From assembly GCA_026018925.1 (NCBI GenBank), contig JAKSZU010000002.1:90485475-90549474 (forward strand): 64,000 nucleotides of DNA, written 5' to 3'. This document shows positions 40,756 to 51,532 of this stretch, piece after piece. Source of the DNA: Tupaia tana (taxonomy: Eukaryota > Chordata > Mammalia > Scandentia > Tupaiidae). Position numbers and translations under genes: made by a program. Below the pieces are notes generated by a model. The model worked only from the letters and a program-made list of their open reading frames with translations, did no database searches and was not told where the DNA came from. Within the stretch, counting starts at the first letter, position 1; each line of letters opens with the position of its first letter.

Positions 40756-41342
40756 ATAATATTAGGTTTGGCTTTAAAAAAAATCAAGACGTTAAGGCAT
40801 GTAAACCTCTTGTTCACATATCTGCAGGCTTACTGGCAGACAAGTTGGAGTAGGTTCTGTTTCAAGTCCTTGCATATAAAGATGATGATGCAGGGCGAGA
40901 GTTGCTCAGGGCACTAGGTTATTGATGTTCTAGAGGATCAGCCAGAGACCAAATGAGCAAGCCAAAGCAGATCATTTGGATTCCTGAATTCACTAGTCAA
41001 ACAAGATAAGTAAGTGCTGATTTATGCAATGTATCTGGCAGGAAGGTTTGGTGAGGCTCTGAGCGTTGTTTCGGTAGGAAAAAATAATTTAGCAAAATGA
41101 ATAGTGGAAGGGGTAGTGACTATGTACTTTTCTGTGGTCCCATGAGTCCATATTCAGACCAGCTGTGTTAGTGCAAGGGCAGGCAGGCTGGCGTGTACCA
41201 GTGCTTCGGTTGTGGCCGTAGTCACTATTGTACGACTAGGGTATAGCTAAATTCTTAAGTAGCTTTTAAAACTAGGAGTGATCATCTTTATTTTTTTCCT
41301 CTAAATGTAAGTCACTCCTCCTTAGATAATTCTTTTTCTGGT
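40756..41342. other. Unique sequence, no feature seen
   Basis: No gene or repeat identified in about 590 bases. Confidence 0.5.
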
Positions 41343-41604
41343 TTTCTTTTTTTTAAATTTTGCTAGAGGGTACACACATTCGCCAGGAAGTGAGAAACAG
41401 AGAGGGGGGAGAGGGAGAAAGCAATCCCCAGTGGGGCGTCATCAGGCCATCATCCCTTCTCCTCCACTCCCCCATCCCTTTAGGACTTCAGGTATGTATG
41501 CACGTGTGCCCTGTGTGTTTTTCAATTTGCGAGGACCAGGACTTGAACCACAGGGTTGGCCGTGTAGGATCTGCTCCCCTAAACACTAGGCCAAGGAGCT
41601 GGCC
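41343..41604 (-). repeat. tS-c SINE, antisense
   Basis: TTTGCTAGAGGGTACACAC, GTGTGTTTTTCAATTTGCG junction complement, box B complement GGACTTGAACCACAGG and head end GGAGCTGGCC. Confidence 0.87.
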
Positions 41605-41942
41605 TTGTTTCTGGTCTTCTGATGGCATGTTTAGGCATCTATTGTGATCGGACTTTTTTGTACTTTGGGAGAGTGTGCAGGGTAGAACTGAAAGTTTTTC
41701 CTACAACAGAGGAACTTAGAAATTCAGTCCTCAGCAGATTCTTTGGACGGCTTCCCTGCTGAGTCTTACACAGGTCTGCCCTCCACGCTCCCCAGTGCAC
41801 CGAGCTCAGCAGGTGGAACACGGACCAGCCTATCATTTTGCCACTCAGTCAGCCGTAGCAATGATTTTTTCCTAGGTTTGAGTGGAGGTTATATTTTTTG
41901 TGTGTTAGTTGGAGTTTTCTCCTTTTAAACTTGACTGACACA
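41605..41942. other. Unique sequence, no feature seen
   Basis: No gene or repeat identified. Confidence 0.5.
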
Positions 41943-42291
41943 TGTTTTTTCTTTTCTTTTCTTTTTCTTTTTCTTTTTTCTCTTCTTTTCTTTTCTTTCT
42001 TTCTCACCAGAGAGAGAAGAGAGAGAGGGAGAAAGTTAGGGGGAAAGTGAGAAATCACTCCCTGGGGGCTGGCCACACCACAATCTCATCTCCTCCATTC
42101 TCTCCTAAGGCTTTTTAACCCCCTGGGGGAATGGTCACACCACAATCTCTTCTCCGTTCTCTCCTTAGGCTTTTGCATGCACACGCACATGAACCCAGCA
42201 TAATTTTCAGGTTTCCAGGGCCAGGATTCAAACTGTGCCGTCAGTCATGTGGGATCCAGCACCTTACCCTCCATGCTACCTGCTGGCCTAC
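41943..42291 (-). repeat. tS-c SINE with internal tandem duplication
   Basis: A CT/T-rich tail of about 60 bases precedes the body. The block from CCCTGGGGG through CCACACCACAATCTC to CTCTCCTAAGGCTTTT (about 42060-42116) is repeated at about 42120-42173, so the copy is about 55-60 bp longer than its relatives. Confidence 0.87.
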
Positions 42292-42374
42292 AAAGATTTG
42301 CTTTTAAAAACCTTTTTAACAAAGATGCTATGGGACAGCAGAAATAGTGGACCTAGTAGTAGTAAAAATAATGA

Positions 42375-42462
42375 TGATGATGTTAATGGTAGCCACTGAT
42401 GTTTATTGAGCATGTACTAATTGTCACACACTGTTAAGATCTTTAATGACCCCGTGAGGTGG
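42375..42462 (-). repeat. MIR fragment, left part (split by LTR)
   Basis: TGTTTATTGAGCATGTACTAA, CACACTGTTAAGATC and GACCCCGTGAGGT are the complement of the MIR 3' half. The expected continuation (TTATTTTGTTATTACAGGGA) appears at 43100 after the LTR. Confidence 0.6.
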
Positions 42463-43095
42463 TGTCATCGGTTGGATTGTGTCCCCCCAGAAAGCTATGT
42501 TGAAATCCTATCCCCTGGTCCTTTTCCGATTTAACCAAGTTAATATAAGGTCGTTAAAGTGGGTCTTAATCCAGTATGACTGATGTCCTTGTAAACAGAG
42601 GAAAGCTAGCAGAAAGACGCACTGGGAGAAGTACCACTTGACAGTAGAGGCTTGGAGTGATGATCTGCAAGCTGAGGAAAAACGAAGATTGCTTGGCTAA
42701 CCTCCAGAAGTTCACCAAAGGCAAGGGAGGGTCCACCTCCTACAGGTGTCAGAGGTAGCATGGCCTTGTTGACACCTTGATTTGTGGACTTCTGGCTCTT
42801 AGAACCATGAGACTATAAATCTCTATTCTCTTTCCTTTTTCTTTTTTTAAGAATTATTTAATTTAATTTATTATTATTATTTATTTGACATGTGTCTTCA
42901 CCAGAGAGAGAGACAGAGAGAGAGAGAAAGGGAGGAAGAGAAAGCACGCTGCCTGACCCGGAACTCCAGCTGTGGTGGGCCATGTGGGAATGCAGTGCCT
43001 TAACCAGCACACCACCTGCTGGCCCCTAAATCTCTGTTGTCTTAAGCACTTAAGTTGTTGGCACATTGTTATGGCAACCCTAGGAAACTAATACA
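42463..43095 (+). mobile_element. MLT1-type solo LTR (ERVL-MaLR), split by a SINE
   Basis: Starts TGTCATCGGTTGGATTGTG and ends GGAAACTAATACA, the termini of MLT1-family LTRs, with TGACTGATGTCCTTGTAAAC and TTGACACCTTGATTTGTGG in the expected order. It resembles MLT1A most, by recall. About 430 bp of LTR remain outside the SINE at 42825-43026. No internal or coding sequence accompanies it. GGTGG before and GGAGG after may be the 5-bp target duplication. Confidence 0.8.
42825..43026 (-). repeat. tS-a SINE nested in MLT1 LTR
   Basis: 9-bp TSD TAAATCTCT at 42816-42824 and 43027-43035. Box B complement decayed (GGAACTCCAGCTGTGG). Head end CACCACCTGCTGGCCCC. Confidence 0.92.
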
Positions 43096-43130
43096 GGAGG
43101 TTATTTTGTTATTACAGGGAAGCAGCTTGG
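43096..43130 (-). repeat. MIR fragment, right part
   Basis: GAGGTTATTTTGTTATTACAGG resumes the MIR interrupted at 42462. Confidence 0.45.
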
Positions 43131-43856
43131 AGGAAAGCGAAGTCGAGTGAGAACAGAGGTTTTGGCCCATGTTAGCTTCTTACACAGCCCAACACCTTGA
43201 CCAGTAGGAAAAAGAAGATGGAGGAGCTAAGCAGTGAGTCTCAGGAAGAACCTGGCATGGCAGCATAGAGACTAGTCAACAAGCACTTCCCAGCTGTGGG
43301 TGGGACCAGTGAGGATGAGAAAGACGGGCGCAATCCCCCAGATTCCCAGTGAGTAAGTGCACTCAGTTTCCTGGGAATGCCCAGCGTTTCTCACTAGGTT
43401 AGAGGAACAGTGAAGTGGACCGGGGAGTTGGAAGACAGTGCAGCGGGTCCCGTCCTCCTAAGAGGGCCCAATGCCTGTGGCTTTCCCCTCTCCTCCTGCT
43501 CACCAGTGTCGCAACTTTATATTCTGTCACGAGGGTAGGAGACAGTGGGATGTGGTCGTGCTGAGACTAAGAATGTGTTCCATCTTTGTTCTGAGTGGGG
43601 GGATCTCTGCCCTCCCCCAGCCTCAAACACCACCCAGGACAGAGTCGGGGGAGGGTGTGGAGAACAAGTCTCAGCTCTGCACGGATCAGTGTCTCGTTGG
43701 TGCTAAAGTTCTATGTTTACAAACGGATCTAAACACACACATAGGGCTTACCATGCCATGATCCTACCCCCAGCCAGGACTGAGGTGCGCCCAGAGAACT
43801 ATGGCTCCGTCATTGCCCGGCAGTGCTCTGTTGAATGTGCCACTGCAGCTAGACTG
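43131..43856. other. Unique sequence, no feature seen
   Basis: Relatively GC-rich for the intron but without a supported exon. A 96-codon frame at 43471-43761 shows no recognisable domain. Confidence 0.45.
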
Positions 43857-44117
43857 TTGTTTTTTTTTTCTCGTTGTTTTTTTCTTTTATTTTCTGTTTT
43901 CTTTTTCTTTTTGTTATGGGGTACATGGGAGAGAGAGAGAAAAAAATGAAAAATCACCCTCCAAAGGGGAATCTCTATGCACAGTCCCTTCTCCATTCTC
44001 CTCTTGGATTTTGGGCACAGGTGCCCATGTGCCCAGTGTGTCTCTCAAACTGCCAGGTCTGGGACTTGAACCACAGTCAGCCATGTGAGACCTAGCCACC
44101 TTAATCACCTGCTTACC
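43857..44117 (-). repeat. tS-c SINE, antisense
   Basis: Long T/CT-rich tail, TTTTGTTATGGGGTACATG, CAGTCCCTTCTCC, GTGTGTCTCTCAAACTGCC junction complement and box B complement GACTTGAACCACAG. Confidence 0.87.
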
Positions 44118-44548
44118 TCAGGTCTTAGATTCCTTAAACTGACTTACAGAGTGGGGCCTATAGGCTGACATGGAGCAGGGATGCAGGGGAAGGGCTTCGG
44201 AGCCAGGGCTGCATGGCCCACAGGAATGCTGAGGTGATATCCGTAAGCCCAGGTCACTCTCCATAACCTCTGGGGTTCACCCTTTGAATTTCCTTCAAAT
44301 CCAGCAAGAGAAAGAGGTTAGTATTCTTGAGGACTGTGTTAGGAAGGAGTGGTAGGACTTTCGGGGTGACAGTGTTTACCTCTGCTCAACTACCCTCCTG
44401 GGTCCCCTTGATGTCCGTGTCTTCGAGGCTGTGTAGAACCTGTAGGCATCTTACCTCTGACACAAGACTCTGGGAGTCAGAAATCACTCCTTACTGGGTT
44501 GCCTTGCATTAGGAGTGAAAGTAAGAGAGTGAATGGAGAAAGTGGGAC
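44118..44548. other. Unique sequence, no feature seen
   Basis: No gene or repeat identified. Confidence 0.5.
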
Positions 44549-44731
44549 TTTTTTTAAAAAAAGAAATATTTTATTTAATTTTATTTATTTACTTATTTAT
44601 TTTAATTTGACAAGAGAGGGACAAGAGAGAGAGAAAGAGAGTGAGAAAGCAAGACACCAGGTCTGGGATTCAAAATGTGGTAGGCCATGTGGGAGTCCAG
44701 TACCCTTAATCACATGCTGCCTGCTGGACCC
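44549..44731 (-). repeat. tS-a SINE, antisense
   Basis: TTTTAATTTGACAAGAG tail complement, diverged box B complement (GGATTCAAAATGTGG). AAAGTGGGA occurs on both sides as a TSD. Confidence 0.9.
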
Positions 44732-44809
44732 AAAAAGTGGGAACATCTTAATACTATTTCCATATCCTGTAGATTCAATATTGGACATTTTAATTAAAAT
44801 GTAATGAGA

Positions 44810-45017
44810 AAGGACCAGCAGAAGGCTTTATGGTTAAGGCTCTGGACTCCCATGTGGTTGACTATGGTTTGAGTTTCAGACCTGGTGACTTGCTTTCTAA
44901 TGTTCTCTCTCTCTCCATCTCTCTTTCTTTTTGTATCTCCCTAGGGGGTATGCATGCTCTGTAGTAAATAAAAAATCTATCTATCTATCTACCTATATAT
45001 TAAATCAAATAATTATT
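44810..45017 (+). repeat. tS-a/b mosaic SINE with (CTAT)n
   Basis: GGACCAGCAGAAGGCTTTATGG head, GGTATGCATGCTCTGTAG near the 3' end, then (CTAT)n at about 44973-44997 in the tail. AAATGTAATGA before and ATTGTAATGA after suggest a TSD. Confidence 0.86.
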
Positions 45018-45139
45018 TTAAAAATTGTAATGAAACATTTCTTCTAAACATCTCAGATCCTCAATAAATTTATTTTAATCCCCACCATTTGTTCAGAGTA
45101 AATGTTTTTAGAGAAATGTCTTTAAAAATGGATAGTTAG

Positions 45140-45311
45140 GCGGCCAGCAAGTGGTTAAGAGTGCTGGACTCCCACATGGCTGAATGTGTTTCGAGTCCTG
45201 GGCCTGGCGACTTGCTTTCTCATTTTCCCTCTCTCTCTCTCTCACTCTGCCCCTCTCTGGTCAAAATTAAAATAAATAAATAAAGTTCAATAAAATCATT
45301 CTTTTAAAAAC
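45140..45311 (+). repeat. tS-a SINE with TSD
   Basis: A perfect 12-bp TSD ATGGATAGTTAG at 45128-45139 and 45312-45323. The head lacks part of box A (GGCCAGCAAGTGGTTAAG), so it is probably transcriptionally weak. Confidence 0.94.
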
Positions 45312-45323
45312 ATGGATAGTTAG

Positions 45324-45735
45324 AAAAATTAGATTTCCCAGCTTGCGGTAGCCCATCCTGTTCCTACAGGACTGTTCCCTCTGGTGCATTCACGCTGGTG
45401 ACTTTTTCCAGCTCCAGTTCAGTGACTCAGCTTACTTCATCACTTCCTTTCAGAGACTATTACCCCGCCCAGCAGACATCCTATTAAGAAATTTCTGATT
45501 TGCAGAGGAAAAGGAAAGTTTTACAGTTGACAAGGAAGGTGATTCATGGTACCTAAGGAAAGAGGCCTGAGAAGTTTTCGGCACCCACAGCTGTCACCCT
45601 TTCCTTTGGGCACACACACACTCAAAAGGCTGTAGAGAGTCCAGGGAGCACTGGGTAGGTGCATAGCCACTTAAAAGAATGACAGAGGAACCAGTAGTTT
45701 GCATCAAGCTCAGCAATGGATGACAGAGAAAGGAT
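45324..45735. other. Unique sequence, no feature seen
   Basis: No gene or repeat identified. Confidence 0.5.
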
Positions 45736-45985
45736 GGGGCTGGCCCCATAGCCTAGTGTTTAAAGGAGTCAGATCCCACATGGCAGACCTGAAAGTCTGA
45801 ATCCCAGGCGAAGCAACTGGAAAAACGCTCTGGGTCCAAATCCTGATGGGATGGTGAAATGGAGTGGAGATCGTGACCTGGCTATGCCCGTAGAGTGTAT
45901 GGAGGTGCTTTCTCCTTCCCCTCTCCTTTCTATCTCACTCTCTCTGGTGAGTGCATGTACCCTATAGCAGTTTAAAATAAAAGAA
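45736..45985 (+). repeat. tS-c SINE
   Basis: GGGGCTGGCCCCATAGCC head, GATCCCACATGG, decayed box B (AGTCTGAATCCC), GGAAAAACGCTCTGGG junction and CCCTATAGCAGTTTAAAA end. Confidence 0.88.
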
Positions 45986-46106
45986 TGAAAAAGGGTGAAG
46001 ATACCTGGTTAATGTAGTGTGGAAAATGAAGCACGCAAGTTGCTTGTCCTGTGCACACTTAGAGTTTATGAGTCCATATTCGAGGACACAGAACTAGCAA
46101 TTGCTG

Positions 46107-46381
46107 GGATCAGCAGGTGGCATAATGGTTACACTGCTGGACTCCTACGTAGCTGACCGCAGTTTGAGTCCTGGACCCAGTGGCTTAAAACTCACCCTGG
46201 GCATGTGTGTGTGTGTGCCTCAAATCCCGAGAGAAGAATGGAGAAAAGATTGTGGGATTGTGGCATGACCATGCTTCCGGGGAGGTGGTTTTTTGCTTTC
46301 TGTCTCTGTGTCTGTCCAGCAAACACACACACTCTATAGCAAAAATCTCTCTAGAATAGATCAAAAAGCAAAAAAAAAAAA
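46107..46381 (+). repeat. tS-b SINE with TSD
   Basis: 15-bp TSD AACTAGCAATTGCTG / AACTAGCAATCGCTG at 46092-46106 and 46382-46396. CTCTATAGCAAAAATCTC end and A13 tail. Confidence 0.95.
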
Positions 46382-46396
46382 AACTAGCAATCGCTG

Positions 46397-46744
46397 TAGT
46401 TGATGCAGGGTGACTCAAGACCAAAAGGAAGGTTTCCATAGATGCAAGGTCAAGGTGCTACAGAAGATGGGGTGACACACCAAGTCAGCACTGTCCCTAA
46501 GAGTTGTGACAATAGGGAACATTGCAAAATCGTAAAAATGAAACGTGGAGTCAAGGATATCTATATGATGAAATAGGCATCCCATGATTAGCAAAACCAG
46601 TCATTGCGTCCTGTTATGACCAGGCTCATTCCTGGCTGTCATGCCACACTGTCATGTGATTTTTAATTCAGATTGCTTTTTTTTTTACAGTATGATCTGT
46701 TGACATTGCACAATCACTGTTTCTCTTCTTTAGCACCTACCGTA
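46397..46744. other. Unique sequence, no feature seen
   Basis: No gene or repeat identified. Confidence 0.5.
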
Positions 46745-46933
46745 TTGTTATATTTTTTTGTAATATTTTTTGTTTATTTATTTGTTTGTATTTGTACAGA
46801 GAGGGACAGAGTGAGTGAGAGAGAGGGAGAGAGAGAGAGAAAGAGAAAGCGAGAAAGCAAGCTGCCAGGTCCGAATCTCGAACCGTGGTTGGCCATGTGG
46901 GAGTCCAGCACCCTTAACCACCTGCCAGATCCC
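46745..46933 (-). repeat. tS-a SINE, antisense
   Basis: (TTTG)-rich tail complement, purine tract, near-intact box B complement TCTCGAACCGTGG. CACCTACCGT before and CACCTACTGT after is a likely TSD. Confidence 0.9.
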
Positions 46934-47193
46934 TCACCTACTGTTTTTATTATTTTTGAATATTTACAGTCTTTTTGTTAAGTCATATTTTTTTACTATT
47001 AATACCTTTTGCTTTTCCCTGGGACATGGGACATGTTGCGGATACAGAGCTCTCTAAGAAGGTGTATTGGTTCTCCTGGTAGAAACATGGGAGGAGATGT
47101 GAGGAGGGGTAACACTGTCATGGCCCTCATTCTCTCCTCCCTCATGACTGAATTTTTCTCCAGGAATTCACATGATGTACCCTCTACTTTCTT

Positions 47194-47432
47194 ATTTATT
47201 TATTTAAAGATTTGCTGTGGGGCATGCGCTTCCCCAGACGGAGACAGAGACAGAGTGAGAAGGCATCCCCAGAGAGGATGGTCACTTCACGGTCCCTTCT
47301 CCATTCTCATCTTCAGATTTTGGGCATGCACAGGCACCAACATGCTTTTCAACCTACCGGTCCAGGACTTGAACAGCATAATTGGTTATGTGGGATCCAG
47401 CACCTTAACCAAAGGCCATTGGCTGGCCCAAG
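47194..47432 (-). repeat. tS-c SINE with TSD
   Basis: A perfect 14-bp TSD CCCTCTACTTTCTT at 47180-47193 and 47433-47446. Head complement end GGCTGGCCC. Confidence 0.95.
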
Positions 47433-47539
47433 CCCTCTACTTTCTTTAAGCATCTTTTACATCTTCGTCCCCTTTGCCAAAAGGGCTCATGCAATGGGAA
47501 CTTTAATTGAAAGAGAGATGGAGCCAGGAAGATAAGTAT

Positions 47540-47780
47540 TTCTTAATTGCCAAAGAGCACACATGCTTGCCAGGAGAGAAAAAGAGAGAGAGAGAGAGAG
47601 AGGAGGTGCCCAGTAGGGCATGATCACACCCCAATCCCTTCTCTATCTCTCTATCTTTTAGAGATTTGGGACACACATGCACGTGTGCCTGGTGTGTTAG
47701 TCAAGCCACCTGGGAGGTTATGACTTGGTCGGCCATGTGGGATCCTGCTCTCTTAACCACCAGGGTCTGAGGCTGGCCCA
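47540..47780 (-). repeat. tS-c SINE, antisense, diverged
   Basis: TTGCCAAAGAGCACACATGC, (GA)n, GTGTGCCTGGTGTGTTAG junction complement and head end GAGGCTGGCCC. Confidence 0.83.
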
Positions 47781-47860
47781 GATAGAGATCATTTTTGAGG
47801 GTTGGGGGGTTTAGGTAAAGAAGATGCCATGAGGAGGAAGCTAGTTGTAAGATGTAGGTA

Positions 47861-47952
47861 TGGGGCCAGAAGGTGCCTTCCCACTTTCTCTCTCTTTTTC
47901 TCTCTGTCTCTGGTGAGTGCATGTGCCCTTAAAGCGAATTAAAAAGAAGAAA
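47861..47952 (+). repeat. Internally deleted tS SINE
   Basis: GGGGCCAGAAGGTG joins directly to CCTTCCCACTTTCTC, so nearly the whole head including box B is missing. The end CTGGTGAGTGCATGTGCCC is intact. Confidence 0.75.
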
Positions 47953-47953
47953 G

Positions 47954-48118
47954 GGGGTCAGCAGGTGGTGTAATGGTTAAGGTGCTGGACTCCCATACTG
48001 CCAACTATGGTTTGAGTCTCAGACCCGGCAGTTTGCTTCCTCACTGTCTGTCTGGTGAATGTGCATGCCCTATGGCAAATTAAAAATAAATAAATAAAAT
48101 AAATAATTGCTTTTTAAA
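47954..48118 (+). repeat. tS-a/b mosaic SINE (left arm of inverted pair)
   Basis: GGGGTCAGCAGGTGGTGTAATGG head, GGTGAATGTGCATGCCCTATGG and then a (AAAT)n tail, i.e. tS-b end plus tS-a tail. Confidence 0.9.
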
Positions 48119-48120
48119 AA

Positions 48121-48304
48121 GAATTATTTTATTACACTTTATTTATTTATTTAATATTTGACCAGAGAGGGACAGAGTGAGAGAGAAAAAGAGAGAGAGA
48201 AAGTGAGAAAGCAAGTTGCTAGGTCCATGACTTGAACTACGGGGAATTGAACTCGGCCACGTGGGAGTCCAGCGCCCTTAACCACCATGCCACCTGCCGG
48301 GCCC
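48121..48304 (-). repeat. tS-a SINE (right arm of inverted pair)
   Basis: Tail to tail with the previous copy; TAAATAATTCTTTTTT-like sequences on both sides indicate insertion into that tail. The box B area carries a small duplication (TTGAACTACGGGGAATTGAACTC). Confidence 0.9.
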
Positions 48305-48755
48305 TAAATAATTCTTTTTTAAGAAAAGAGATATGTGTTGGTCTTAGCATCTGAGTTGAGGTGGGGTGGGGTGACAGGTAGGGTGGATAGGTAGGCTTGG
48401 GTCTCAGCAAACCTGTAACACACTGGTGAGCAGAGATGATGCATGTGTGCCAGAAGGAAGCAGGACAGGAGTGGCTTTCATGTGGGTTCATCTGAAATTT
48501 CCATGGGCATTTGATCAATTAGAAAAGACCTTTGGTATTCCCTTAACTCCTCCATGTTGCAAGATCATAGGATATCTTCTGAACTAAGATGTTCTTTCAC
48601 ATTAATTTTCATTGCTCTTCTCAGGAAGTTCAATGACTAAAAACCATTCCAGTCACCTTTGTGTGAAACACAGTCATTCTGCTCAGGTCTCTGCCTCTTA
48701 CTGGCCCATGTGGGTGGACAGGACTCCTCTAAGCTATTTTAGAAAACCAAGTCCT
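48305..48755. other. Unique sequence, no feature seen
   Basis: No gene or repeat identified. Confidence 0.5.
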
Positions 48756-48802
48756 GTTTTTGTTTTTGTTTTTGTTTTTGTTTTTGTTTTTGTTTTTGTT
48801 TT
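48756..48802. repeat. (TTTTTG)n microsatellite
   Basis: About eight hexamer units of TTTTTG immediately upstream of a sense tS-c. It may be the tail of an antisense retroelement. Confidence 0.93.
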
Positions 48803-48808
48803 CTTTAA

Positions 48809-49099
48809 GAAAACCAGCCAGTGGCAAGGTAGTTAAGTGATGGATCCCATATAGCCGACTGTGCTGTTTGAGTCCCAGACCTTGCATCTTGGAAAAAACA
48901 CTGGGCCCTGGACGCATGTGCCTGCATGGAAAACATCCTCAGAAGAGAATGAAGAAGGGATTGTCCTGAGGCCATCTCCCCTGGGGAATGCTTTCTTACT
49001 CTCCTCCTCCTCCCCCACTCTCTTTCTCCCACAAGTGCCCACACCCTGTAGCAAATTATAAATAAATACAAACACTTAAAATATTAAAGAAAGAAAGAG
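48809..49099 (+). repeat. tS-c SINE
   Basis: AACCAGCCAGTGGCAAGG head, GGATCCCATATAGCC, box B CTGTTTGAGTCCC, GGAAAAAACACTGGG junction and CCCTGTAGCAAATTATAAAT end. Confidence 0.88.
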
Positions 49100-49136
49100 T
49101 TAATGGAAATAACCATTAATAATAATATTAATTATT

Positions 49137-49380
49137 GGGATGAGCAGATGGCATAATGGTTACATCTCTGGACTCCCACATGGTTGACTGCGGTATGAGT
49201 CCTGTACCCGGCGGCTTAAGACTCACACTGGCTGGGTGTGAGTGAGTACCCAAAATCCTGAGAAGAGAATGGAAGAGAAGGGATTGTGGCGTGGCCTTCC
49301 CCCCAGGGGGGGTGATTTCTTGCTTTCTGTCTCCTGTGAGCAGACATGCCCTATAACAAAAATCTCTCTCTCTAGAAAAA
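49137..49380 (+). repeat. tS-b SINE with TSD
   Basis: A perfect 13-bp TSD AATATTAATTATT at 49124-49136 and 49381-49393. Head GGGATGAGCAGATGGCATAATGG, end CCCTATAACAAAAATCTC. Confidence 0.95.
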
Positions 49381-49393
49381 AATATTAATTATT

Positions 49394-50254
49394 AATAGTG
49401 ATTGATGCAGTGTATTTCTAAATGCAAATATGAGTGACTGACCAGGAGAAAGGCAAAAGTGTGTTTCTCAGGGTGCTCAGGGTGCTCAGATACCAGGGTT
49501 CCTTTTATTTTGTTTTGAGAGTGAGAGACAAAATTTGCAATTTAGTGAAATTTTTCCATTGGTCTGGCCCCAAAAGGTGGGACTTGTGAAAGTGGGGGGA
49601 ACCTTGAAGGTGGGTTTTGCAATTTTGGGGTTGGTGATTGGAAAGGAATGACTGTGTCTCTGGAACAGATCAGCGAAAGAATGTACTCTAACAGCGATAA
49701 GGAGGCTTAGTGTACATCTCAAAGATACAACGCCAGGGACTGGATGTAGGAAGACTCCTATTACCATAGGGCCAAAATGGTCTGTTAAGTTGTGGGGGAG
49801 GCTCCCCCCCTAGGCCCTTTGGGAAGGATTTTGGAAATAGGACAAAGCAGTCAGAATTTTGTCCTTGAAAGAAAGAATAAAGAAAACCAGATCCTAAGAT
49901 CAGATCTCAGTGGTGATGATAAAGGTCCACCCCTGGAAGAGGGTAGCCTATCCCACAGACCAAATGGACATTAAATCACAAAAGAAGGGATTTTTCCCTA
50001 TGCTGAATCTATATCCCTAGCTGATGTAAAAATCACACATGTCTGGTTTCTGGTACTTAAAAGTAAGATTCTAAATAATATTTGGTTGGAGCTTTATACT
50101 TAAAAACCTCACCAGGGGCATAATTATGTCAGATTTAATTAAATGGCTCAAAAATCCCCAAGACCTCTGTTGCTGTTCTTAAAAATAGAAGACTGAGAGA
50201 GGCATCCAAGAGCTTTCTTAAGAGAATTAGTCTCAAACTTCAGGAGATAATAAT
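49394..50254. other. Repeat-poor block of intron 1
   Basis: About 860 bases without SINEs. No exon supported. An unidentified old element cannot be excluded. Confidence 0.45.
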
Positions 50255-50450
50255 TAACGCTAGCCAAGATGCACAGAGTGCTTACTGGGTGGCAGGCATG
50301 TGCTAAATGCTTTCGGGGGGCTATTTTGTATCATCTGCACACAGTTGAAATGAGATGTAAGTCCTGCTATTATTATCAGCTCGGGCTGAGTGAGGTCCAG
50401 TATTTGTCCAAGGTCACTCTGTGTGAAGGAATTCTGGGTCTTGTCTTCTT
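50255..50450 (-). repeat. MIR SINE, antisense
   Basis: GAGTGCTTACTGGGTGGCAGG, TGTGCTAAATGCTTTC, ATTATTATCAGCTCGGGCTG and TTTGTCCAAGGTCACTCTG follow the complement of the MIR core. Confidence 0.65.
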
Positions 50451-50814
50451 GTTTAGCCTGTGCTGGTTTCCATGCACTCTAGCATGTCCGAGTCTTGGCG
50501 GCATTAGTACTTCCCTGCCCTAGGCAGAGCTGTGAGTCATTGCTAGCCGGGAGATCTGGCGATGGCTGTGATGGCAGGACACTGGGTTATCTAGTCTGTA
50601 GCGTTCGTGCTGCTGTGTTTTGGTTCTGGTGAGATAGATAAGCAGAAAGATGGTCAAGAAAGTGGGGTGGGTCAAGGAGGGAGAGAGTTTTCTACACTGG
50701 CATGGAATGGACACAAATTCTGTCAGGTTCCTTGGAGCCTGAATTATGAAGACATTGGAGGAGGAAGGTCGTGCGTTTCACGTTTTGAGTGACAAGAATG
50801 GCAGATACCCTATG

Positions 50815-51365
50815 GTCTTAGCTATTGTGTTGCCAGCAGAAATATCTGAAACTAAGTGATTCATAAAAACAAAAATTTTTAATTCAGTTCATGGTTTGTC
50901 GATCTAGGGTCCAGGTGCCAGTTTCTGGTGAGGCGACAACATGGCAGAGGCCAGGGTCTTGAGCAAACGCTGTCCATGTTTCTGCCTATCCGAGTCTTCT
51001 TCCCCCTCTTATAGCCCGCCAGGATGTTGGGGCCAGCAGGTGGTGGTGTGATTAAGGCCCTGGACTTCCACATGGCCAACCACGGTGAGTCCTAGACCTG
51101 GTGGCTTGCTTGCTCACTTTCCTTTTCTCTCTCTCTCTCTATCTCGCTCTGGTGAGTGCACATGCCCTATAGCAAATTGAAGAATATAGTGATAATAATA
51201 AATTAAGTAATTCTTTAAAAAATAATAAATCCGCCAGAATGCAATCATGAGGCCCTCACTCTAATGATCTTATCACACCTGAGGAACATACCCTGGATAC
51301 AGTGATGAGATTAGGTTTTTACGTATCTCCTCTAATACAACCATCCTACCATGAATTGTAGGGGG
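50815..51365 (-). mobile_element. Probable MaLR LTR remnant, split by a SINE
   Basis: TGTGTTGCCAGCAGAAATATC ... AATTTTTAATTCAGTTCATGG and, after the SINE, ATGAGGCCCTCACTCTAATG...CTTATCACACCTG resemble the complement of MaLR-type LTRs. No coding sequence is left. The assignment is from recall. Confidence 0.4.
51027..51230 (+). repeat. tS-a/b mosaic SINE with TSD
   Basis: 11-bp TSD CCGCCAGGATG / CCGCCAGAATG at 51016-51026 and 51231-51241. The 3' part has GTGAGTGCACATGCCCTATAG, then a tS-a type AATAATAAATTAAG tail. Box B reduced (ACGGTGAGTCC). Confidence 0.93.
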
Positions 51366-51532
51366 CGTCCAGACCCTAGTATCTGTCTGTAGGTACTAGG
51401 GCTGAGGAAGGGCTGGGCCCTGGGTGACCTTGGAAGTGCCCTGGTGCTAAGGAGATTTCCAAGGAGTTACAGAAACATGTGAGATAGGGTGGATGGGGTT
51501 GATGTGTGTGCCCAACAAGGTATAGGGAAGGA
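51366..51532. other. Unique sequence, no feature seen
   Basis: Short gap before a truncated SINE. Confidence 0.5.

Noticed and set aside
42463..43095. Possible full endogenous retrovirus
   Set aside because: Only a solo LTR is present, with no internal region, no second LTR and no coding sequence nearby.
48756..48802. Telomere-like hexamer repeat
   Set aside because: The unit is TTTTTG, not TTAGGG; it is best seen as a simple repeat derived from a retroelement tail.
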